DNA from: an uncultured Holdemania sp.
Lineage (GTDB): Bacteria; Bacillota_I; Bacilli_A; Erysipelotrichales; Erysipelotrichaceae
Direction of reading: 5' to 3'
Assembly (NCBI GenBank): GCA_904395815.1
Contig: CAJFOC010000055.1
Span: forward strand, 1-63,555
DNA length: 63,555 bases
How positions within the stretch are numbered: position 1 is the first letter of the stretch; the number at the start of each line of letters is the position of its first letter. Shown here in pieces: positions 15,195-22,735 of the stretch. The notes beneath the pieces were generated by a model. It searched no databases, was not told the DNA's origin, and worked only from the letters and a program-made list of their open reading frames with translations. Both the position numbers and the translations under genes were made by a program.

Positions 15195-17708
15195 ATGAAA
15201 ACTGAGGTTTATCTGCTGCCGGAGCTGGATTGTCCCAATTGCGCGATGAAAGTGGAGCGTCAGATCGGCAAGATCAAAGGACTGAGCCAGGTTTCCGTTA
15301 ATTTTATGCAGAAGAAAATGACAGTGAGTTATGAAGGAGAATCGCGGCGTGAGGAAATCCTGCGTACGCTCAAACAGATTGAACCGGATATCAGGCCGAT
15401 TGAAGTGAGCGGGGCGGGAAGGATGGCGTCGAGCGGGGAGGATGACGGTCAGCAGCAGAAACACTGCGGCTGCGGCCATGATCATGACCACACTTCGTCC
15501 TGTTCTTCCGGCTGTGATCATGACCATCATGACCATCATGAGCATCACTCCTGCACCTGCGCTCACGATCATCATGATGAGAAGGAAACGGCTGCGGCAG
15601 GCGTTCGCCCGCAGGCACAGGGGGAAGTGCGGCTGCGCTTAGCGGGGCTTGATTGCGCCCAGTGCGCCGCCAAAATCGAGCGGGCGGTCAGTGAGCTTCC
15701 GCAGGTCAAAGCGGCTTCCGTGACGTTTTCAACCGAACTGCTGGCAGTGGATCTGCAGCCGGGGCAGGATCGCGAGACCTTGATCCGTTCCGTTCGTGAA
15801 CTGGTTGGCCGTCTGGAACCGCAGGTTCAGGTCGTTCTGGCGGAAGATCGTGAGGCTTCCGCAGAGAAGCCGCGTTCTTTTCTGAAAGACAATGCCCGGC
15901 TGATTGTTGGCGCGCTGGTCTTTGCGGTGGGAATCGCGGTTGAACATCAGTCCTGGGCGGTGGTGATTTTTCTGATCAGCTTTGTTCTGATCGGCGGCGA
16001 TGTCGTGGTCAGCGCGGTACGCAACGTCCTTCATGGCGAATGGTTTGACGAAACCTTCCTGATGAGCGTGGCGACGATCGGCGCCTTTGCGATTTCCGAT
16101 TATACGGAAGGTGTTGCGGTCATGTTGTTTTATCAGATCGGCGAGGTGCTGCAGTCCATTGCGGTAGATCGTTCCCGCCGTTCCATCAGTTCGCTGATGA
16201 ACATCCGGGCCGATACCGCTACGCTTTTGCAGCAGGGGCAGGAACGGATTGTCGATCCGCAGCAGGTGCGGGTGAACGATCTGATTCTTGTTCGTGCCGG
16301 CGAACGGGTACCACTGGATGGAGTGATTGAAGAGGGAACAAGTTCTCTGGATACCAGCGCCCTGACAGGAGAAAGTCTGCCGCGGGATGTCGGAGCTGGC
16401 GATGAAATCCTGGCTGGCATGGTCAATCTGAATGGCGTGCTGCGGATCCGGGTAAGCCGGGAATATGGAGAATCCACAGTCGCTCGGATTTTGGAACTGG
16501 TGGAGAATGCCAGCAGCAAAAAAGCGCCGATTGAACGCTTCATTACCCGCTTTGCCCGGGTTTATACGCCGGTGGTGGTCATTGCCGCGGTATTGGTTGC
16601 CGTGATTCCGCCGCTGCTGAATCTGGGCAGCCTGCAGGTCTGGGTTTATCGGGCGCTGACCTTTCTGGTTGTCTCCTGTCCTTGCGCGCTGGTCATCTCC
16701 ATCCCGCTGGGCTTGTTTGCCGGTATCGGCGGAGCCAGCCGCCGCGGTATTCTGGTCAAGGGCGGCAATGACCTGGAAATTCTGAAAGATGTGGATACGG
16801 TCGTCTTTGACAAGACCGGTACTTTGACTCAGGGAGTCTTTACGGTGACTGAGATTTGTCCGGTCCGGATTGAACAGCGGCAGCTGCTGGAGCTGGCGGC
16901 GTTAGGTGAATCGTTCTCCAACCATCCGATTGCCCGTTCCATTGTCAGTGCCTATGGTCAGCCGATTGACCGTCAGCGAGTCAGTGATGTTCATGAAATC
17001 CCGGGTCAGGGATTGCGCGTGTGCATCGATGGGCGGCCGGTCGTGCTGGGCAATGAAAAGCTGATGCGCAGCTGCGGTTACAAGATCGCATCGACCTCGG
17101 CTGCCGGCACGCTGGTTCATGTCGCGGTGGATGAGGCTTATGCAGGATATCTGGTCATCGCCGATCAGATCAAGCCGACCAGTGCGCCGGCGATCCGGCA
17201 GCTGAAGCAGCAGGGCGTCCGCCGTACGGTCATGCTGACGGGAGATCGTGAATCGGCGGCCCGGGCTGTGGCGCAGCAGATCGGAGTGGATACGGTCGTC
17301 GCTCAGCTGCTGCCGCAGGATAAGGTCGAGCAGGTTGAAAAGCTCATGCAGCAGCAGGCAGCAGGAAAGAAACTGGCCTTTGTCGGCGATGGCATCAACG
17401 ATGCGCCGGTGCTGGCCCGGGCGGATCTGGGCGTGGCCATGGGCGGCATGGGCAGCGACGCGGCGATTGAGGCGGCGGATATCATCCTGATGAAAGATGA
17501 TCCTGCCGCACTGGCTCAGGCGATCCGGATTTCCCGCAAGACACATCGCATTCTGGTGCAGAACATTGTCTTTTCTCTGGCGGTGAAGATCGGCGTACTG
17601 ATTCTGACGGTGTTCGGTATGAGCAACATGGGGATGGGCGTTTTCGCCGATGTCGGCGTGATGCTGTTGGCCATTCTCAATTCGATGCGGGCGCTTTCGC
17701 TTCGCTGA
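15195..17708 (+). CDS. Heavy-metal translocating P-type ATPase (Zn/Cd/Pb type)
   Basis: An 837-residue P1B ATPase. It has two N-terminal HMA domains (C13PNC16; and LDCAQCAAKIE near 155) separated by a His/Asp/Cys-rich linker near 93-134. Then come the transmembrane core with SCPCALVIS near 495, the phosphorylation motif DKTGTLTQG near 539, GDGINDAPVLARAD near 735 and a last helix pair with KIGVLIL and ADVGVMLLAILNSMRAL. The CPC plus late Lys and Asp-Gly pattern fits the Zn2+/Cd2+/Pb2+-exporting (CadA/ZntA) subgroup rather than Cu+. The histidine linker probably buffers metal. A strong promoter and a putative ArsR-type operator precede it. Confidence 0.95.
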   Translation: MKTEVYLLPELDCPNCAMKVERQIGKIKGLSQVSVNFMQKKMTVSYEGESRREEILRTLKQIEPDIRPIEVSGAGRMASSGEDDGQQQKHCGCGHDHDHTSSCSSGCDHDHHDHHEHHSCTCAHDHHDEKETAAAGVRPQAQGEVRLRLAGLDCAQCAAKIERAVSELPQVKAASVTFSTELLAVDLQPGQDRETLIRSVRELVGRLEPQVQVVLAEDREASAEKPRSFLKDNARLIVGALVFAVGIAVEHQSWAVVIFLISFVLIGGDVVVSAVRNVLHGEWFDETFLMSVATIGAFAISDYTEGVAVMLFYQIGEVLQSIAVDRSRRSISSLMNIRADTATLLQQGQERIVDPQQVRVNDLILVRAGERVPLDGVIEEGTSSLDTSALTGESLPRDVGAGDEILAGMVNLNGVLRIRVSREYGESTVARILELVENASSKKAPIERFITRFARVYTPVVVIAAVLVAVIPPLLNLGSLQVWVYRALTFLVVSCPCALVISIPLGLFAGIGGASRRGILVKGGNDLEILKDVDTVVFDKTGTLTQGVFTVTEICPVRIEQRQLLELAALGESFSNHPIARSIVSAYGQPIDRQRVSDVHEIPGQGLRVCIDGRPVVLGNEKLMRSCGYKIASTSAAGTLVHVAVDEAYAGYLVIADQIKPTSAPAIRQLKQQGVRRTVMLTGDRESAARAVAQQIGVDTVVAQLLPQDKVEQVEKLMQQQAAGKKLAFVGDGINDAPVLARADLGVAMGGMGSDAAIEAADIILMKDDPAALAQAIRISRKTHRILVQNIVFSLAVKIGVLILTVFGMSNMGMGVFADVGVMLLAILNSMRALSLR

Positions 17709-17715
17709 AATGGAT

Positions 17716-17742
17716 CCGGCTCTGAAAAAGGGCCGGTTTTTT
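17716..17742 (+). terminator. Terminator after the P-type ATPase
   Basis: CCGGCTC and GGGCCGG form a 7-bp stem with one wobble pair and a 7-nt loop, followed by TTTTTT. Confidence 0.85.
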
Positions 17743-17771
17743 GTCTGCGGCATGACGGTACAAAGGGAAAA

Positions 17772-17780
17772 TGATATAAT
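17772..17780 (+). promoter_or_regulatory. Extended -10 promoter for the AI-2E permease and anSME genes
   Basis: TGATATAAT lies about 40 bases before the start codon, with no convincing -35. It is the same extended -10 word as at 7591 and 47099. Confidence 0.55.
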
Positions 17781-17821
17781 CAAAGCGAGGGAACCGATGA
17801 CGAGCAGGGGGAGGCGTCGTT

Positions 17822-18925
17822 ATGGGCTGGGTGAAAAGACTGAACGCGTATTTTAAGGAACAGCTGTCGTTGAGGAATCTGCTGAAAGTTTTGCTGTTGC
17901 TGCTGATTCTGTATTTTCTGTCCCGTACCGCAACGGTCTGGATGGCCTGGTTTACTATGCTGAAGGCGATTCTGACGCCGTTTCTGATCGGTTTTCTGAT
18001 CGCCTATATCCTGCATCCGGCCATTGCCGTTTTGCAGCGCTGGGGATTTTCGCGGCGCATTGCAATTCCGCTGATGGGGTTGCTGATACTGATCTTTCTG
18101 CTGGCGGTAGTGATGATGATCGTCCCGTTGGTTTACGAGAAAACCATGGAACTGATCAATGCGATGATTCTGGGAATCAACCGGCTGTATGACCATTACA
18201 CGCAGATGAATGAGGATGTGCCGAATTTTCTGATCACAGGGGCGGTCGAACAGCTGACTCAGGCGCTCAACGATACGAAAAGTTGGCTGCCGGATTTCTA
18301 TGAAATGCTGCCGCAGCTGGTTTCCCGTCTTCTGTCCTGGATTAGCAGCGCGGTGTTTTCGCTGATCATTTCCGTCTATCTTCTTTTTGATTATGAGCGA
18401 ATCCGCGACTGGATTCTGGCTCTGGCATGGCGGGCGGATCGGGAGCTGCCGGTTTTGATCAGAGAGGTCAGCCGGGAGGTCAGCGGGTATCTTCGTTCGC
18501 TGCTGATCCTGATGGCGATCAAATGGGTTGAATACAGCCTGCTGTATATGCTGATCGGTCATCCCAGCGCGATGACGATCGGATTGCTGACGGCGATCGG
18601 GCTGATCATTCCGTATTTCGGCGCAACGCTGGCCAATCTGATCGGCATTCTGACTTCGCTGACGCTGCCGCTGCCTCAGGTATTGCTGCTGGTCATGGGG
18701 ATCTGCGTTTTGTCGGCGGTGGACGCTTATGTGATTGCGCCATGGGTGCATTCGCGCAGCTCGCAGGTTCCGCCGCTGTGGACGCTGTTTTCGGTTTTTG
18801 CCGGCGGGATGTTATGGGGGCCGGCCGGCATCATGATCGCGGTGCCGGTGTACATGAGCCTGCGGGTGATTGTGAACTTTGTCTGGTTTCGTAAGGAGCC
18901 GGCAGAACAACAGGAGGAAAAATGA
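17822..18925 (+). CDS. AI-2E family transporter (YdiK/PerM-like)
   Basis: A 367-residue membrane protein with about seven to eight helices and a central soluble loop. The family hallmarks are LTPFLIGFLIAYILHPAI near 55-75, LIISVYLLFDYERIRDWIL near 180 and GLIIPYFGATLANLIGIL near 260. The C-terminal segment has the usual VHSRSSQVPPLWTLFSVFAGGMLWGPAGIMIAVPV. Members are named for an AI-2 exporter but most have unknown substrates, and some act as Na+/H+ antiporters. The stop overlaps the next ATG (ATGA). Confidence 0.9.
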   Translation: MGWVKRLNAYFKEQLSLRNLLKVLLLLLILYFLSRTATVWMAWFTMLKAILTPFLIGFLIAYILHPAIAVLQRWGFSRRIAIPLMGLLILIFLLAVVMMIVPLVYEKTMELINAMILGINRLYDHYTQMNEDVPNFLITGAVEQLTQALNDTKSWLPDFYEMLPQLVSRLLSWISSAVFSLIISVYLLFDYERIRDWILALAWRADRELPVLIREVSREVSGYLRSLLILMAIKWVEYSLLYMLIGHPSAMTIGLLTAIGLIIPYFGATLANLIGILTSLTLPLPQVLLLVMGICVLSAVDAYVIAPWVHSRSSQVPPLWTLFSVFAGGMLWGPAGIMIAVPVYMSLRVIVNFVWFRKEPAEQQEEK

Positions 18926-20040
18926 TGGTACCGGAATTGTATTGTCTGATCAAACCGGCATCCGGAGCCTGCAACATGGCTTGCCGGTATTGTTTTTACG
19001 CGGATGAGATGGCGCATCGCGAGGTTCGCATCTTTCCGCGCATGAGTGAGGCAACGGCAAGGAATCTGATCCGCAAAGCCTATGCTTTTGCACGACGCGG
19101 AGTGACCTTTGCCTTTCAGGGGGGAGAGCCGATGATGGCCGGCCTTCCTTTTTTCCGTGATTTTGTCGCGCTGAGCCAACAGCTCAATCCCGGTCTGCAG
19201 GTCAGATATGCGATTCAGACCAACGGGACGCTGATCGATGAGCCGACGGCGGAATTTCTGGCTCAGCATCGGTTTCTGGTGGGCGTTTCTCTGGATGGAA
19301 CGGTTTCGCTGCACGACCAGTTTCGCCGGGATCATCATGGTCAAAAAACCGGCGCCAAGGTGCTGGCAGCGATCGAGCTGCTGCGGCAGAAAGGGGCGGA
19401 GGTGAACATTCTGACCGTTCTGACGCATCAGACGGCTCGTCATATCGAACAGATTCTTGATGATTATCAAGCGCGCGGGTTTGATTTTCTGCAATTCATT
19501 CCCTGTCTGGATCCGATGAATGAACCGCGCGGACAGCAGGCGTATTCTCTTTCTCCCGATGATTTTGAGCTGTATCTGAAACAGTCCTTCGATCGCTGGT
19601 ACCGGCAGATCGAGGCCGGACAGACGCCGTACAACCGTTATTTTGAAAACTTGCTGATGATGCTGATGGGACAGATGCCGGAAGCCTGCGGCATGTTCGG
19701 ACAGTGCATGAAACAATATGTTTTTGAAGCGGATGGTTCCTGTTACCCGTGTGATTTCTATGTGCTGGATGAGCTGAAGCTGGGCAATGTGAACGAAGAG
19801 GATTTTGATGATTTCGACCGCCGCCGTCAGCAGCTGGGTTTTATCGAACAGTCGCGGCAGGTTCATCCGCGATGCCGTCAGTGCCGTTATGGCGCGCTGT
19901 GCCGGGGCGGATGCCGGCGCGACCGGCAGAGAGCCGATCAGCAGATCGGTCTGAATTATTACTGTGACAGCTATCGGCATTTCTTTGATTATGCCCTGCC
20001 GCGGCTGATCCGTCTGGCGCAGAAACTCAGCCAGCGCTGA
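18922..20040 (+). CDS. Anaerobic sulfatase-maturating-type radical SAM/SPASM enzyme
   Basis: A 372-residue radical SAM protein. The cluster motif CNMACRYCFY (CxxxCxxC) lies near residues 15-24, FAFQGGEPMMAG near 65 and the SAM-contact region near 95-105. A C-terminal SPASM domain includes CGMFGQCMKQYVFEADGSCYPCDFYVLDE and CRQCRYGALCRGGCRRDR. This is the anSME layout, in which a Cys or Ser of a sulfatase is oxidised to formylglycine. No sulfatase gene is in the window, so it may act in trans or on another target. AGGAGG precedes the ATGA start. Confidence 0.88.
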   Translation: MMVPELYCLIKPASGACNMACRYCFYADEMAHREVRIFPRMSEATARNLIRKAYAFARRGVTFAFQGGEPMMAGLPFFRDFVALSQQLNPGLQVRYAIQTNGTLIDEPTAEFLAQHRFLVGVSLDGTVSLHDQFRRDHHGQKTGAKVLAAIELLRQKGAEVNILTVLTHQTARHIEQILDDYQARGFDFLQFIPCLDPMNEPRGQQAYSLSPDDFELYLKQSFDRWYRQIEAGQTPYNRYFENLLMMLMGQMPEACGMFGQCMKQYVFEADGSCYPCDFYVLDELKLGNVNEEDFDDFDRRRQQLGFIEQSRQVHPRCRQCRYGALCRGGCRRDRQRADQQIGLNYYCDSYRHFFDYALPRLIRLAQKLSQR

Positions 20041-20096
20041 TTTGTTCATCGTTTGCCCTGACACAGCATACAGTAGTAGCAATGGAGGGCATCGGA

Positions 20097-20696
20097 ATGA
20101 GCGAATTGAAACAGATCAGAAAACGGATTGCTTCCCGTCGCCGTCAGCCATCGCGCCGCCGCGTTGTTTCCCATAAAAGTCCGCTGTTTGCGATAGTTTA
20201 TGGCCTGGCCATGCTGGCTATGGGCGGGGCCTGTCTGGGATTGGGCTGGATGATCAACGAAAAGACGCAGTGGCTGCCGGCGCAACAGACGCGGCAGCTT
20301 GTTGAGCAGGTGGTACAGAAGCTGAACCTGGATTCGATTGCGGCCTGGATTCCTTTTGAAAACTGGTTTGCCCGCAGCGAACCGGTTGCCTCCACTGTGT
20401 TTTATCAGCCGCTGGAAGGACAGTTCTATCAGCCTTCTAACGGTAATCAGGTGCAGTGTCTGATGGATGGGGTTGTGTTGTACATCGGTTCACAGGACAG
20501 CGGCAAGCTGGTGATGGTGAAGCAGGATAATGGCGTATTGGCTACCTATGGCGCATTGCAGGATGTTCAGGTTAAGCTCAATGACCGGCTGCTGCGGGGC
20601 AGCGTGCTGGGCAGCGTCGAACAGGCGGTGTATCTTGACTTCAGCCGGCAGGGTCAGTCGGTTTCTTTACAGCAGGCGATGGAAGATGCGAATTAA
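20097..20696 (+). CDS. spoIVFA: SpoIVFA-like degenerate M23 membrane protein
   Basis: A 199-residue protein with a very basic cytoplasmic N terminus (RKRIASRRRQPSRRRVVSHK), one membrane helix (about 40-58) and a C-terminal LytM/M23-like beta domain. That domain (VLYIGSQDSGKLVMVKQDNG then LATYGALQDVQVKLNDRLLRG) lacks the catalytic His residues. This matches SpoIVFA, the inhibitor and anchor of the SpoIVFB protease, and the next gene is spoIVFB-like. GGAGGG at 20084-20089 sets the start at 20097. Alternative: a general M23-like membrane protein. Confidence 0.65.
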   Translation: MSELKQIRKRIASRRRQPSRRRVVSHKSPLFAIVYGLAMLAMGGACLGLGWMINEKTQWLPAQQTRQLVEQVVQKLNLDSIAAWIPFENWFARSEPVASTVFYQPLEGQFYQPSNGNQVQCLMDGVVLYIGSQDSGKLVMVKQDNGVLATYGALQDVQVKLNDRLLRGSVLGSVEQAVYLDFSRQGQSVSLQQAMEDAN

Positions 20697-21465
20697 AGTC
20701 AGTTTTTTCACCGTGATCGTGGTGATTCTGGCTTTTTTTTCGCATGGTCTGGTACCGCTGACCCATGTTTTTGCGATCATGGCGCTTCATGAGACGGGAC
20801 ATCTGGTTGTGGCGGCGCTGTTTCATTATCCGATTCGCCAGCTGACGGTTTACCCGTTTGGGCTGGCAGTAACGCTGGAACATTTTGGCGACCGCGACGT
20901 TGGGGAAGAAATCGCGGTGCTGGCGGCCGGTCCGCTGATGCATCTGTTGATTCCTGCGCTGTATGCCCTGCTGAAGCAATGGGGCTGGGTTTCTCCGGTG
21001 ATGACAGCGTGGCTGATGCAGATCAACGCTTCGGTGTTATGGTTCAATCTGCTGCCGCTGTATCCTCTGGACGGCGGCCGCATCGTCGCTTCGCTTCTGC
21101 ATTGTTTTCTGCCTTATGGAAAGGCGGAGAGAACGTCGCGATTTCTGTCGATAGGGCTGATTCCCGTCGTTTTCATCACGCTGATGCATGCCAGCGTGAT
21201 GACGCTGGCGGTATTTCTGTTTCTGTTGGTGAGCAACATCCTGTCGCTGCGCCAGCTGCACTGGCAGCGGCTGAATTTTTACTGTTACCGGCTGCGGCAT
21301 CCGCCGCACAAACCGGTAAAAATTCACCATGGTCAGGATCTGTACCGGCAGCGCTGCAATGTGTTTGTGACCCGCGGGGGCTTTGAGCTGGAAGGGCAGT
21401 GGCTGCGCCGGCACTGTCCGTCTTCCTCGGCCCGTCCGCCTCGTTCACCCGGGCCGATGATCTGA
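20686..21465 (+). CDS. spoIVFB: SpoIVFB-like M50 site-2 metalloprotease
   Basis: A 259-residue polytopic protein. The zinc motif HETGH (MALHETGHLVVAALF) lies near residues 30-40, and the second motif LLPLYPLDGGRIVAS near 120-135 supplies the third ligand Asp. In Bacillus, SpoIVFB cleaves pro-sigma-K in the mother cell, and its gene follows spoIVFA, as here (11-base overlap). The C-terminal part has no CBS domain. Substrate and timing in this organism are inferred from synteny with minCD-spoIVFAB. Confidence 0.88.
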   Translation: MRIKVSFFTVIVVILAFFSHGLVPLTHVFAIMALHETGHLVVAALFHYPIRQLTVYPFGLAVTLEHFGDRDVGEEIAVLAAGPLMHLLIPALYALLKQWGWVSPVMTAWLMQINASVLWFNLLPLYPLDGGRIVASLLHCFLPYGKAERTSRFLSIGLIPVVFITLMHASVMTLAVFLFLLVSNILSLRQLHWQRLNFYCYRLRHPPHKPVKIHHGQDLYRQRCNVFVTRGGFELEGQWLRRHCPSSSARPPRSPGPMI

Positions 21466-21508
21466 GCGCGGCAGCGGGGGATTGGGTGTTCTTTTTCCTT
21501 GCCGGATA

Positions 21509-21517
21509 TGCTATAAT
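21509..21517 (+). promoter_or_regulatory. Extended -10 promoter for the TroA-fold lipoprotein
   Basis: TGCTATAAT lies 22 bases before the ATG at 21540, followed by GGAGGGAGGAG as ribosome binding site. The -35 region (TTCTTT) is weak. Confidence 0.6.
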
Positions 21518-21539
21518 CGTTAGCGGAGGGAGGAGTCCC

Positions 21540-22613
21540 ATGAAAAGAAAACTATGGCTGGTGATGATTCTGGTCATGCTGCTGAGCTGTGTCAGCGGCT
21601 GTGCGGCGGATCGGAAGAAAATCGTATATACGGTATATCCATTGGGATATCTATTGGAAAAGATCGGCGGGGACCGGATCGAAACGCAGTCCATTCAGAG
21701 CGATACGCTTGTGCAGCGGGCAACGGCCGTGGACAATTACACGGAAGTGATGAAGGATGCGGATCTGTTGCTGTATATCGGTCAGCTGGAACCGTATCTG
21801 CAGCTGATTCTGCCGCAGATCCGTTCTCAGAGCGCGGCGACCATCAAGGATCTGTCCATCAACAATTCCATTTACTCATTCCGCCGCTATACCCGCGTTA
21901 TGGCAAACGGAGTGGAGCAGTACGTGGAAAGTCCTTACTACAACGGCACGGTTTTCGATACGATCGATACCAACGACAAGGATCTGATGCTGTGGATGGA
22001 TCCGATTGCGATGACCAGCATGGCCAAGGAGATTCGGGACTGGCTGTGTGAGAATGTGGTAGAGGAAAGCCGTTATTTTGAGGAAAACTATGCGCAGCTG
22101 GAGAGCGATCTTGTCCACCTGGATGCGGAATATCAGAATCTGTCGTCCACGCTGAAAAATGAAAACAAGGTCATTCGCTTTGTATCGATGACCGCCAGCT
22201 TCGGCAACTGGCAGAAAACCTACGGCATTCAGGTGTATCCGGTCATTCTGTCCAAATACGGCGTGATGCCCAGCGAAGAACAGCTGGAAATCATCAAGTC
22301 CAAAATCCGGGAGGACAACGTGCATTACATCGCCTATGAACCGAATATGACGGAGGAGATGGCGGCGCTGTTTGATCAGCTGTCCGCGGAACTGGGGCTG
22401 CAGCGAGTGGATCTGAGCAATCTGTCCAGTCTTTCCCAGCAGCAGAAAGAGGAAAACAAGGATTATCTTTCAATCATGACGGAAAATCTCGACGTGCTGG
22501 AGGGCATGATGGAAGAGGATCCCAACGCGGTGACACAGAGTGCGCAGACGACGGAAACGACGGAAACGACAGAAACGACAGAAACGACAGAAACAGAAGC
22601 AACGGCGGAATAA
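21540..22613 (+). CDS. TroA/ZnuA-fold lipoprotein lacking metal-binding histidines
   Basis: A 357-residue lipoprotein with signal peptide and lipobox V18-S-G-C21. The fold order of zinc/manganese ABC solute-binding proteins is clear: IVYTVYPLGYLLEKIGGDRIE, then MKDADLLLYIGQLEPYL, LWMDPIAMTSMAKEI, SFGNWQKTYGI and YEPNMTEEMAALF. At the three positions where ZnuA/AdcA have His ligands (DPHxYEP, HxWLDP, HdAfgY) this protein has R/A, M and M/T. The late acidic residue in YEPN remains. No permease or ATPase gene is adjacent. The C terminus ends in five Thr-Thr-Glu repeats. Zinc transport cannot be assumed. It may bind something else or signal. Confidence 0.8.
   Translation: MKRKLWLVMILVMLLSCVSGCAADRKKIVYTVYPLGYLLEKIGGDRIETQSIQSDTLVQRATAVDNYTEVMKDADLLLYIGQLEPYLQLILPQIRSQSAATIKDLSINNSIYSFRRYTRVMANGVEQYVESPYYNGTVFDTIDTNDKDLMLWMDPIAMTSMAKEIRDWLCENVVEESRYFEENYAQLESDLVHLDAEYQNLSSTLKNENKVIRFVSMTASFGNWQKTYGIQVYPVILSKYGVMPSEEQLEIIKSKIREDNVHYIAYEPNMTEEMAALFDQLSAELGLQRVDLSNLSSLSQQQKEENKDYLSIMTENLDVLEGMMEEDPNAVTQSAQTTETTETTETTETTETEATAE
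22548..22592 (+). repeat. Five 9-bp tandem repeats encoding Thr-Thr-Glu
   Basis: Five copies of ACGACRGAA (two with G, three with A) run in frame at the 3' end of the lipoprotein gene. Copy-number change would alter the tail by three residues without a frameshift. Confidence 0.85.
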
Positions 22614-22616
22614 CGG

Positions 22617-22645
22617 GTGGCGCTGAGAGAGCGTCACTCTTTTTT
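22617..22645 (+). terminator. Terminator after the TroA-fold lipoprotein
   Basis: GTGGCGCT and AGCGTCAC form an 8-bp stem with one G-T wobble and loop GAGAG, followed by TCTTTTTT. Confidence 0.85.
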
Positions 22646-22735
22646 GAAGATGGATGAGGGGGAACTTCGCTGTTGCGGGGACGGGGTTTGTGTTAAACTA
22701 TACAGGGAACGATTTAGAAACAGGAGGATGCGACA

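Noticed and set aside
15490-15560. Short direct repeats like CATGACCAT, suggestive of a repeat array
   Set aside because: They encode the His/Asp-rich linker of the P-type ATPase in frame. There are no spacers of CRISPR type.
17780-18751. A 323-codon minus-strand frame opposite the AI-2E permease
   Set aside because: It is Gln/Arg-rich low-complexity sequence produced by reading membrane-protein codons backwards.
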